Positions 24,253-34,872 of a stretch of DNA of 64,000 nucleotides are shown piece by piece (within the stretch, counting starts at the first letter, position 1; each line of letters opens with the position of its first letter). The notes below the pieces were generated by a model that was not told the origin of the DNA, ran no database searches, and saw only the letters and a list, made by a program, of their open reading frames with translations. A program made the translations under genes and the position numbers. Origin of the DNA: Allacma fusca. Taxonomy: Eukaryota > Arthropoda > Collembola > Symphypleona > Sminthuridae. The stretch covers positions 21,576,001 through 21,640,000 of the forward strand of contig OX359246.1 of NCBI GenBank assembly GCA_947179485.1. Reading direction: 5' to 3'.

Positions 24253-25986
24253 GCCTACTGGATAGGGCTTCTACTGGGAACAATTTTGTTGTCCCGCCGA
24301 CAATTCTTTCCCGTCCCGAAATCCTTGGGACAAAAAAGTTCGTTCCGATTCAGTCCCGAAATAATATGGGGACAAAAATTTGGTCCCGATCCCTGTCCCG
24401 TTCCAAAAACCTCGGGACGTCCCATCCCGATCACAATCCCAGTCTTAAAAGAAATGCTCCAAATTTCACTATTTCTATAAGAATACCTCCAATAATAGCG
24501 AAAGTTTACTTTAAAAAGTATTCAAATGTAAAACAACAAATTTTAAACGAAACGATTCCTATGCATATTCATTTTTGCAGCAATTGTATACTGTACAGTA
24601 TTTTTTCCTGTCCCGATCTATTGTTCCGTCTCGTTCCGAAATCTATTTGGACAAAAAAGTCCCGATTCAGTCCCGAAATAACATGGGGCAAAAATGTTGT
24701 CCCGAAACTGTCCCGATCCTGCACCGTCCCGAACAGAAGCCCTACTACTGGAAGCTCAATAGAGAGTACAATATTAAGGAATTTTAGATTATGGCGACAA
24801 TCTAAAATTGCTTAAGGGATCATGTATTTATTACGTCATACAGCTTTGGGGGAGGAGGGCTAACTAAATTATGATGAAACGTTACCAAGGAGGGGGTGGG
24901 GATATTTACCAAACTGATGTCATTGCGATTTTCAACCATATTCCCTCAAACATCTTACCACCATAGAAATACAATGCACACTATCAATGGTTACAATCAC
25001 AAAAGAAAGGGGGGTTGAATTTTGCTTCTGAAGCAAAGTTGCTTTAGCTTTGTTAGTCTTATTTACAGTTCCAATTTAAACAGTTCTCTGATAAGCCCAA
25101 CCAAGTCGCTACAAGCGATTACAAAATATTGTTCTAAGTGACGAGTGAGCAAATAATTATTAATTCATAAACGGTAGACAATTTTGATTTTGCTTCCTAT
25201 TTCTGACCCCAGTAACATTGGATCAAATTAAACTTTAAGTACTGGCAGGTCTTAGTCGAAACCCGAACTAAAGTTTGACCAGTTCGTGGATGTTTTTCCA
25301 AATTTCCTGGTGATGATCGGGTTCGTTGGTCGCATTTTATTCTTGCACTGGAGTTAACAGCATGTAGACCCCACTGCAAGATTCGATCTCACAAATCTCC
25401 AAATAGTAACCCCAAAATATGCCCAGTCTCAGCTAAAATTTCATATGTCAATTTCCTGTAAGATACGGATATCTTTGCGAAAAACAATTAAAAATGTGAC
25501 GACTATGCTACTATATTACACAGATTTGGCAAGTATTTTACAGGCTAATGTTGCTGTATCGGACGGTTACGTAGACAATCAGAATGTCTTTTCCACATCG
25601 GTCTTTTTTGCTCCGTAAGCAATATTTTCCTAAACTTGCTCTCCGCTCTTGCACAAACCCCCAGTTCAAATGTAGGGATCTGTTGGATCACCTAGCGTTC
25701 AAAATTATTTTAGAAAAAAATTGTTGTTGAAATTTACAACTAATTTATTCAAAATAAAGCTCTTCATGGAAACAGGTTTTATCCGGGTATTTGGGTACAG
25801 GTGCGGATTAGGTACTAACTTTTCAAGTATCTTGTTTCATGTTTGACGTTAGGTGGGTAGGGGGTATGCCGTTCAGTTGACTGTATATGATTTAGGGGGA
25901 GGGAGGTATAAAAATCTTCAAAAATCGTATGACGTCATATATACATGATCCCTAATATTGTACGCTTTATTGAGCTTCCAGTAGGC
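24253..25986. mobile_element. Inverted-repeat DNA transposon, unclassified, split by a hAT MITE
   Basis: The right end (25986 reading back) gives GCCTACTGGAAGCTCAATA, then GTACAATATTA, then GGGATCATGTAT, then ATGACGTCATAC and a G-rich block. The left end (from 24253) gives the same series, broken after GCCTACTGGA by the element at 24263-24744 and by a small hairpin insertion (24779-24812). The inverted similarity thus extends over about 80-100 bp. No target duplication was found outside the ends, and no transposase was seen in the 1-kb core, so the superfamily is left open. Confidence 0.7.
24263..24744. mobile_element. Non-autonomous hAT element (MITE), 482 bp
   Basis: The termini TAGGGCTTCT/AGAAGCCCTA are inverted, with perfect 8-bp duplications CTACTGGA at 24255-24262 and 24745-24752. 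The host element's other end still has the undisrupted site CCTACTGGAAGC, which independently confirms the duplication. The interior repeats GTCCCGA/TCGGGAC at both ends. Confidence 0.93.
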
Positions 25987-26005
25987 AGGCAGCAGCAAGG
26001 TATAC

Positions 26006-26085
26006 AGCCGAGAAGCACAGCGAGCTGAAACTCTGTCGCAGAGGAGTGCTTTTTCAGCTCGCTCATCTCGCTGTGCTCCTCGGCT
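26006..26085. repeat. Imperfect hairpin between a transposon and the GST gene
   Basis: AGCCGAGAAGCACAGCGAG then AGCTGAAA at 26006-26030 pairs with TTTCAGCT, a short gap, then CTCGCTGTGCTCCTCGGCT at 26052-26085. The spacer is about 20 bp. Its role is unknown; it could be a foldback element end. Confidence 0.65.
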
Positions 26086-26383
26086 TTTGATTACTGCATG
26101 TACCACCGGCTTGCTTGTCCATATAGTGAAATAGTGTACTACATAGCATAGCGGCTATATGTATAGTGAAATGAAAACTTTAAATTAACAGATGCAGGAT
26201 ACGGCCAGGGCCAGTAATGTAGAGACAGGCTTAATGTAATGATAGCAGTCAACTTGTAATAATAACGGCTATGACATAAGCACATATTTCAATTGGTTCT
26301 GTCTGCATGGGATTTTATTTTCCAATAGACACTGCATCCCCTGATCCAAGTTACTCAAAGTTACATGATTCTCAGATAACAGA

Positions 26384-27198
26384 TCAGAACAAAACTTTAG
26401 GTCGGTTTTTGACATGGGTTTTGATTTCGGGGATGTTCAAAACTCGTTCCATATGTTCCTCTAAAGCAGGATAATTCTCCTGTAGGGTTTCGTCAATGAC
26501 GGCATTAAAAATCTGGAACCAATTTGCGAGTACAAAATCCGCGTAAGTTAACTTCGATCCCGCAACGTATGGACCCCCTGAGGCGGAAACTATTTCCTCG
26601 AGTTGTTTCATTAGCATTGGGAAGACACTGTCTATGAGATGGTGCTTCTGCTCTGTTTTCTTTTCCTCGTCATGCTCTCGGACCCATACGCGGAATTCTG
26701 GAAAATTTACGCAGTTTCCCATTATTGTGATGCACCCACAGAATGTAGCTTTACAAACTCATAATAGCGAAGGAAATCACTTACCGGTAAGTCCATCATT
26801 GATGATGTCATGAACTTGATCGACCCTTAAATTCAAAACGTCATTTCCAGTAATGAATCCATACCTCTTGGCAAGATACTTGATAATCGCTCCGGATTGG
26901 TTGTAAACTTTCCCGTTAAATTCCAATAGAGGCACTTGAGCCAATGGAAATCCTGGAGACAATCAGAATAGTTTTACTTTTGTCTCTCATGTACGTCCTT
27001 TACAAATATAGATTATTGCGTTTTTATCAACATCAAAACTATGTAAGTTCTAAACTTACGTCCACTTTTCTTCATGTCAGGCCAATCTTCGTTTTCAATG
27101 CGCTCATCGATAAAATCGACTTTGGCGGTCTTGAACAGCCATCGCACGGGCTCTGCCACTGCGTTCAGATTGAAGTAGGTTAATTTATACGTTGTCAT
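26384..27198 (-). CDS. Glutathione S-transferase, sigma class
   Basis: A cytosolic enzyme that conjugates glutathione to electrophiles. In arthropods sigma forms also detoxify lipid peroxidation products, and in some animals they act as prostaglandin D synthase. Three exons on the minus strand: 27198-27060, 26952-26785 and 26697-26384, both junctions in phase 1 with GTAAGT donors and TCTCCAG/TTTCCAG acceptors, giving about 206 residues, the usual length. The N-terminus MTTYKLTYFN puts the glutathione-activating tyrosine at residue 8, followed by AEPVRWLF. QVPLLEFNG and the QSGAI glutathione-gamma-glutamyl loop close the thioredoxin-like domain. The all-helical C-domain includes ADFVLANWFQIFN. 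AEP and QSxAI are typical of sigma; the residues after YFN (NLNAV) differ from the common GRG form. It ends at TAG 26384-26386. It lies alone among transposons. Confidence 0.93.
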
Positions 27199-28640
27199 GA
27201 TTCTCTACTTGCCTGCTTTAATGTAGCCAGGAGAACGAGCATCGATCGGTGGAATGCAACTGATGTTAAAGAGTAATTTGAGCACTCACGGTTGAGCTAA
27301 CTAAAGTAATTGTTATCAGCGTTGTTTAAGCCACACTAGCAAGATTTTTTATTCGGCAAATATAAAAAATATTTGATCTGTTCGGAGCAACTAATAAAAC
27401 CACTTAACTTTGTTTACACTGTTTTAACTAGCGTGGGACGGGAATAAATAGAAACAACCGGATTATAGAGAGGGTGTGGCGGGAGATTTGAAACGTCCTT
27501 CAGTGCAGACTCCAAACGCTTTTTCATAACCAACTCGTAAAAGCCCTGTGCTTCACAGGGACAATTACGTGGAGTGGTTGTAGTGTGAGCTGTGAGCGTA
27601 GAAATTAAAAGATAAACGGCTTACGAATCAAGCCCGGTCTTGGGGACTTGTTGTATGTTGTACGCCTAGATCGTACGCGCTTATTTGAAGAGTAGCGCTT
27701 TAAATAAACGGATAGGTAATGTTCCATAAGATTACTTGGCATGCCACCTTTTAGGCGTTGTGTGAGGTCATTGAACTATGAACGCGCGGAACTTTAAATA
27801 AACGGACAGAAATTGCTCGTTAATAATAAGGATGACCTTCGGTATTCATCTGTATTGTTGAAAATTTGAACCCTCTGCGCCATTTTGGAAAATTAAAACT
27901 ATACCAAAAATGTTTTGGTATTTGGTAGAAGCCCGGACGACAGTTGGGAGGGCTGTCAAGTTTTCATTAACTTTTGAGCAAAATATTTTCCAAGTTAAAT
28001 TGCACAAATTTTTAGCTATTTTTGAAAACTTTAAGTCCTGTATTTTGTCGCTCATAATTTTTTACAAAATTTCAAGTGTGCTAATTTCTCTTAGCTGGGT
28101 TCTACCACAGGAGTTAACCCGAAATGCGAGAAAAATGTTTTCAGAGCAATTTGAATATTATCGGCGGTCCAAAAATGAAGATACGCGTTTGTTCAAATCT
28201 CTCGCCGCACCCAATCTAAAGCTTCATTCCGACAAGATATTGAGGAATGCATATGTACATGCGCACTTAGTACCTTATGTGTAAAGTAATTAACACGTAA
28301 CTGTAGACAAACAAAGAAAACCCGTAGGAGAGATTTTAACTTAATGCAAAGTTAGTACCTAACTGCTTGATCGCATGTGAAACTTGGGCTTCGGCATGCG
28401 TTTAGACAATAAAAATATCCTTCCTTCTGTTAATATAATGTAGTTTAAAAGTCCTGTAAAAATTTGCACATGCCAGAACCCTGGACACAAGACAATTATT
28501 TATTATTTCTGAAATTACGTCACAATTGGGACTCGTGCTAGCAAATACTAAATTTAGTAAAACTGTTTAATAAGTTAATTGAGAATGACAAGTTTGGCGG
28601 GACTTCAGTTATGTAATCTCAAGTTGACAGAAACTATATT
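27199..28640. other. Upstream region of the GST gene and gene-free stretch
   Basis: The first few hundred bases should hold the GST promoter, but no element is claimed. A plus-strand frame at 27910-28284 is open for 124 codons but has no domain signal and overlaps an opposite open frame; I treat it as chance. Confidence 0.4.
27544..27560. repeat. Dispersed palindromic repeat, copy B
   Basis: CCCTGTGCTTCACAGGG preceded by GTAAAAG, in the same orientation as the copy at 23483-23497. Confidence 0.6.
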
Positions 28641-28648
28641 CCTGTACG

Positions 28649-30716
28649 TAGTGCTGTAATTTGTTCGTTTTGTTTTGTTTTGTTCTCTTCGGAAATGAAC
28701 AAAACTAGAACAATTTGAGTTTAGTTTTGTTCACCGAGTTTTGTTTTGTTTTGTTTTTTGAACAATCCGTATTGTTCAAAAAACAATCCATATTGTTTTG
28801 TTCTACCGATGTAGAAGATGTTAGAAATTTGTGAAATAAGATTGTCGTAATTTAGTAATAGAGCATATAGAAGTTGATTCGTGTAAATTTGGTCCCTTCA
28901 CAAAGGACGTTAAAACAAAAAAAAACGGGCTTTAACTAATTTTTGGCGGATATGCTTTACAACTCTTATTTAATACAATCATTAAAACTTCTGTTGATAG
29001 TTTCTAGGAGTGTAAGGTGTAATGTAATTCCATACTTCCACAAGACCTGAAATGACCGCATATATAGACATAATATATGAACAAACGATTGTGGTGGGGT
29101 TTACCTAGTGCTACCGATACGCATCGTTTTGGGTTCGCCCGAAGACTTGATTGAATTAATTACCTTTATTGTTTTTTTTTGGATTGCTTAGGCCTCTTTT
29201 ATTTCTGCCATCCTGTCTACTCACAGTCTGACTAGTTTCAACATTTTGGGATCAAATCAAGTTTAAAATTTAGCATCCACGTCATTGCACTAAGTAATTA
29301 CTGGTGTCCAACAGAAATTGTTCTCATTTACAATATCCGATGTACCCAAACATCTAATATCAGTACAGGTTATGGTCATAGCAGGTAACAATTAATTACT
29401 CTATTGACCTCAAGTAGGCATTCTAAGTTACGCGTTGTTCAATAACTTTAGATTGGCCTTAAACAACTGTAAATAGTGCAAAGATTTTGTTGACCTTACT
29501 TAAGCCCAGCGGTTCAAAGTATAAATGTAAATAAAACCGTGCACTTCAATAGCTCCTAATGGTCATTATGATGTTATTTGAGATTTATTATAAAGTGTAT
29601 GTAAGGTCATGGGTCTACTAATAACCCACAAAGGTCAAATTAAGGTCATGGGAGTTCTTATGACCCATCGAAAAATGAGGAACTCCTTGTAGCCCACTGA
29701 GGTCAAATAAAGGTCATGGAATTTCTTGTAACCCACTGAGGTCAAAGGTCATGGAATTTCTTGTAACCCACTGAGGTCAAATTAAGGTCATGGAATTTCT
29801 TGTAACCCACTGAGGTCAAATTAAGGTCATGGAATTTCTTGTGACCCATTGAGGCCAAATTAAGGTCATGGAATTTCTTGTGACCCATTGAGGCCAAATT
29901 AAGGTCATGGAATTTCTTGTGACCCATTGAGGCCAAATTAAGGTCATGGAATTTCTTGTGACCCATTGAGGCCAAATTAAGGTCATGGAATTTCTTGTGA
30001 CCCACTGAGGTCAATTTGAGGTCAAGGAACTTGTTGTAACTCACTGAGGTCAATTTGAGGTCATGTTACTATCTGTGACTCAATACTGTAAGATGAATTT
30101 GAAATCATGTTGATATTTTTTGCGAATCAGGTCAATTTGAGGTCATGTATCTATTTGTGACTCACTCAGGTCAATTTGAGGTCACGTATTTATTGGTGAC
30201 TCACTCAGGTCAATTTGAGGTCATGTTGCTATTTGTGACTCACTCACGTCGATTTGAGGTCATGTTACTATCTGTGACTCTCTCAGGTCAATTTGAGGTC
30301 ATGTATCTATTTGTGACTCACTCAGGTCAATTCGTCAATTTGAGGTCATGTTGCTATTTGTGACTCACTCACGTCGATTTGAGGTCATGTATTTATTTGT
30401 CACTTTTCAGGTCAATTTGAGGTCATGTATCTATTTGTCACTTTTCAGGTCAATTTGAGGTCATGTATCTATTTGTCACTCACTCACGTCGATTTGAGGT
30501 CATGTTACTTTTGGGCACTTTTCCAAACTCAAAGTTTGAAAAGGTTATTACCCGCTGTTGTGGTGGTTTGTTTGTTATAGTTTTGTTTTATCTTATCGCG
30601 GTTTTGTTTTGTTCTAGTTTTGTTTTTTCGAAAACTGATTTTGTTTGTTTTGTTTTGTTCAAAAAACAAGAACTGAACAAAAGAACAAACAAAATGCGAA
30701 CAATATTACAGCACTA
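28649..30716. mobile_element. hAT-type non-autonomous element carrying a minisatellite, 2068 bp
   Basis: Inverted termini TAGTGCTGTAAT/ATTACAGCACTA with perfect 8-bp duplications CCTGTACG at 28641-28648 and 30717-30724. The two ends are made of TTTTGTT/AACAAAA repeats (28668-28800 and 30575-30700). The middle contains a 0.9-kb minisatellite. No transposase was recognised. Confidence 0.93.
29604..30510. repeat. Minisatellite of 39-bp units, about 23 copies, two unit types
   Basis: The left half (29604-30010) repeats GGTCATGGAATTTCTTGTGA followed by a CCCATTGAGGCCAAATTAA-type tail. The right half (30050-30510) repeats GGTCAATTTGAGGTCATGTA followed by TCTATTTGTGACTCACTCA. Both units are 39 bp, and shared landmarks (GAGGTCAA, GGTCAT, TTGTGAC) show that they are diverged versions of one unit. 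Because 39 is 13 codons, long reading frames with 13-residue repeats appear on both strands (for example minus 30053-29742); these are by-products and not genes. Confidence 0.93.
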
Positions 30717-30724
30717 CCTGTACG

Positions 30725-31477
30725 TATAAAAAAGCAAAGACAGAATTGAGTGCTAGAAACTCTGTAGTACTGGAGTGCTATGAATCAGCCCGCTAATTGT
30801 AAGTAAGTCCCAGAATCATACAAAGATCCAAGCAAAACCCCTAAAACTGCTTACACAACATTTTCGTTCATCATATAGAATAAGAACCAGACTGAACTCA
30901 TTGTCAGATTTTTTTTCGCACCCGTACGCCCGAATGCACATGCCGCAAGGTCTCTGTGCTCTGTATTTCACTGTAAGGTACTTATCATTTTAGCAAGGAC
31001 AAACCTGACGTAATATTTCACACACTTATCCCGAGCTAATGGATAAGCGTATTTCCTGGGCGTCAGACTGTTCACAGGAGTTCTAGCGTGTCATTTGTGG
31101 GTGATAAGTCTGAACTGAAGGGTTTTGGAAAGGCTGGGCCTAATTAATTGAAAGCACAAAATTGTACAATAATCTCCTTGTAATCGTTCCTGAGGGATCG
31201 GCAGACCTCAATAAATTAAATACAAATATACAAAATATTTTGTTTATTATCCTTGCGGATTTAACTACTGTTAGAGCTCACGGATGACAAAATTGTGACA
31301 TTTAGCTCATCAGGAGGAAATACTAGAATTACTCTAATTGTAGAATCCCTAGCCAAATTTTATAATATATACATACATATTTGACAGCTTCTTTTAAAAT
31401 CCGGAACAAATTTACAAACAGGATTTAATTTTAAAGTCAAGATATTTTTCCCTTCATTGTTTCATTAAATCTCAATA
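30725..31477. other. Gene-free stretch, promoter side of the first amidase
   Basis: No coding signal. It should include the promoter and 5' leader of the gene starting at 31478; no specific element was identified. Confidence 0.4.
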
Positions 31478-33800
31478 ATGTCCCGTGAGCTTATCACACA
31501 ACATTTTAGTGAAAATCCCCTGAAGACAATTTCCACATGTGGATTAAGCCTGGCGGGAGTATACTACCTTATAAAACTTAGTCGGGATTACAAGGTACAC
31601 AGCAGTAAGTACGATTCAGCTTAAAAATCACAATTGACATGATAAACGGTAGATCATACGTGATTGTACATATTTTTAGAAACGAAGTTACCTTCGTCAG
31701 TTACGCCAGAAACGTCAGGAAGAACGTTTGAAACAATTCGAAGATTTGTCCCGCCGCTACCCCTTGAATCCCGAGAGGCTCTCCATCGTTGCAGTTCCGT
31801 TTGAAGAACTTGTTGAGAAATTGCAGAAGAGGGAGCTAAAAGCGTCAAATGTTTTGGAGGCGTATATTGCGAAAGCCCTGGTTGTCAACCAGGACTACAA
31901 CTGCATTACCCAATTTGTTCCTCAATGCTTTGTGAGTATGCCTTTTTATTTTATGCTTAATTCTCTGCAAACTTCTTACTAGTGGCTTTTTGAAAATTGA
32001 AGGACGCAGAGAAATTTGTTTTCAAAACCACAACTCTGGAATGCCCGAAGCGGTGCTAATTGTAATATTTCTTATAATTATGTTCGATTTTAAGGAATTA
32101 GCAAAACATCTGGACGAGCTCTCAGATATAAAAGGTCCCCTCCATGGAATCCCAATCTGCGTTAAAGAAGATCATGATATTGTGGGAATGGATTCCACAC
32201 TCGGACTATCCGTGAACCTTTTCAAACCGAAAAAAGAGAATGCAACAATACTCAAAATTTTAATGGATTATGGGGCTGTGCCATTTTGCAAAACTAACCT
32301 CCCTCAAACTACCATGTCTGGCGGGAGCTCGAACCCTATATATGGGACTACTCTAAATCCTCTGAATAAATCCTTGAGTCCGGGGGGTTCCAGTAGTGGG
32401 ACAGGTTGCTTGGTTGGGGCTGGTGGCGCCTTATTCGGACTGGGAACTGATATCGGGGGTTCCTTAAGGATCCCAGCCCATTCTTGCGGGAACTCCACTT
32501 TGCGTTCAACTGCTGGACGACTCAGTGTTAGGGGCATCACTGGAATTGTCGAAGATACTCCTGGAAGTAATAAGCCTTTGGCAACAATTTAGAACAATCT
32601 TGGACTCATACTAGCAAAACAAAATTCTTTGCCTTATTGATTTTTACAGTAACCTGCGTCCCGGGGATTATTGCATCAAGGGCTAAAATACAGTCTTTTG
32701 TGTACAAAATTATAACCACGGATGATACTCAATACAAATATGACGCGACAACTGTTCCGATTCCTTGGAGCTCGCAGGTAAGATTTAAAACAATTAAAAA
32801 ATTTCAATTATTGACATTGTCAAAAATATTTCTCGTTTACTGGATTTGTTTTATAGATGTACGAGTCTAAGCAAACTCTTCGAATCGGTTACTTTACATC
32901 ATCACAAGTATTTCTAGCGGTAGGTGACACTCCTGAAACGATTCTAAAAGCAAAAGCTGCTTTAGAAGAAATGGGACACACCCTCGTAGCCTTTGAACTT
33001 CCAAATCCCTGGGAGTTGTATAAATTAGGGATTAGCTTTTATATGGCTGATGGAGCGGATCAAGTTTACGAGAAGCTCAAGCATGATGAAGTCACTCACG
33101 GGGCACAAAAGTTTTTGTATGGACGGTCCTTCATTTCCGCATTCATACTCAAGAGACTATTAGTGCCCATTCTTCCCAAACTTGTCAGTAAGAGGATGGT
33201 CTTAGTACCCGAAGTGGAGCGAACAGGAGTTTTAATGAAGTGTCTCAATGAGCAAAAAAAACTCCGAGAGCAAGTTTTGGATGATATGAAGCGTTTGAAT
33301 ATAACCCTCTTACTGGCTCCAGTCTATCCTACGCCCGCTTGCAAAATTAAGGATGCTGATGACATAATAGGTATGTGCTGTCAGGCCTGCACATGATTCC
33401 TTATCTTATTTAGAAATTCCATTTAATTTGGGTGTACATGAATTGTATGTATTCTAGGAAATTTATTTTATGCTTTCGTATGGAACGTCCTGAACCTTCC
33501 GGCTGGTGTCGTTCCTTTCGGGATTGAATCAGGCACGAAAGTAGAGGCCTACAACGACGAGGGGGACATGTTCTTAAAGTTGGCAAAACAAGTAATAATT
33601 CTTTTAATAAAATGTTATTATTCCGTTGCGATTGAATAATAATAAACTCAAGTTAATTGTGTGTATGATTGAAATTTTAGGGTACGGAATCTGCTAAAGG
33701 TATGCCAATCGGGGTTCAAATTATTGGACAACCTTTTCAAGAGGAAGTGGTCCTTCGAATTTTAACAGAGCTTGAAGATTTTAAAAATACTTCAAGTTAA
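31478..33800 (+). CDS. Fatty-acid amide hydrolase-like amidase, copy 1
   Basis: An amidase-signature serine hydrolase of the FAAH/FAAH2 type, expected to cleave fatty-acid amides (for example N-acylethanolamines) at a membrane. Seven exons: 31478-31594, 31680-31931, 32095-32566, 32650-32777, 32857-33370, 33458-33591 and 33681-33800, all with GT-AG borders, giving about 578 residues. A short N-terminal hydrophobic stretch (LSLAGVYYLI) can anchor it. The catalytic triad is complete: Lys147 in GIPICVK, Ser222 in PGGSSSG and Ser246 in DIGGSLR. The spacings (75 and 24 residues) equal those of rat FAAH K142-S217-S241. The C-terminus has the usual LNLPAGVVPFG and GMPIGVQIIG. The start is the first ATG before the anchor, and the stop is TAA at 33798-33800. 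It lies 1.07 kb upstream of a tandem duplicate. Confidence 0.92.
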
Positions 33801-34872
33801 CTTTTACAAACTATCATCCGAATTCTTGGGTATTTTCCCTCAATTTATCAACGACTTACGGTGATTGCTCCGAAACACTCTGGAACTGTGATAAATCAAG
33901 AGATGTGGGAATAATTATTAAGTATATTTATATCCGTAGGAATATTTAAGCTCTTACATAAATTAAATTGCTAAGTTGTCAAGAGTAGGTTTTAGCAAAG
34001 TGACTCTTGCCGAATGCGTTTTGCCACTGCTTCTTTATTGGTTATTTTTTTTGACATTTTTAAGCCTTAAAGAAATGCAAAGAAAAACAATAACAACGGA
34101 AATATTTGATTGAAGGGGATGTTTATTTACTTCGTGTTTTTAATGATGACTTATCGTAGATCTCCGTCTCAAGTTTTATTGAATCCTGTTTAGACTGACA
34201 TTACCTTATTTATACCTTACTAGCGGTTACACATGTTCCATTGTCTACAAAAAATATTTAGTTTAAGATTTGGCCTGAAAGTGAATGGAGCAGTCGCATG
34301 ATCTCATCTCACGTTCATACTCAAATATAGCTCAAGTTGTTGACTCAATCCCAACTCAAGGTCACTATCTTCAGAGTGTGGGAGAGGAACAGATGTATAT
34401 TTATGTATGGGATGTGGATGCAAGTTCAAACTGCAGGATGGAAACACATGCATTTGGTACTTGCATGTAACATTTACTGTGAGGACTTATACTCTTACTC
34501 TTACTCTTGGTATAATATCCCCCTCGCCCCACGTTACAACTTTTCTCTCTGAGGAGGCAAAATTATTTGGGCACATTTGTTCGTCAGAATACAGCAACTG
34601 CAGCTACTCCTTATAACAAAATATCGACTCAACTGCCCCATTACCTGTCAAATACAATTTTACAGAGAGCTCTTATACAGGGAATTCCCTACACCCTTTT
34701 ATTTCTGGCCCATGTACTCTATACAGTTAAGCCCCAAGAAATGTCTAAACGTATTTGGTAAATCCGTTTCAGTTGTATCAAATCTGTGAGAATTGGTCAA
34801 GCAACTGCGAAGTATCAAAATTAAACTGGGCTCGTTCAACCAAGTGTCATTTTTACACTCATTGTCAGTAGA
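33801..34872. other. Spacer between the two amidase genes
   Basis: 1.07 kb without a recognised exon or repeat. Several open frames at 34285-34790 overlap each other in all phases and look like chance. Confidence 0.45.

Noticed and set aside
27846-28284. Open frames of 69-124 codons on opposite strands
   Set aside because: Mutually overlapping, no recognisable domain or splice partners.
29742-30363. Repeat proteins with a 13-residue period
   Set aside because: The DNA repeat unit is 39 bp, a multiple of three, so such frames appear automatically on both strands.
28649-30716. CRISPR-like array
   Set aside because: The 39-bp units are contiguous without unique spacers, and the genome is eukaryotic.
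34285-34789. Cluster of short plus-strand frames between the amidase genes
   Set aside because: All three phases open in the same place, no family signal.
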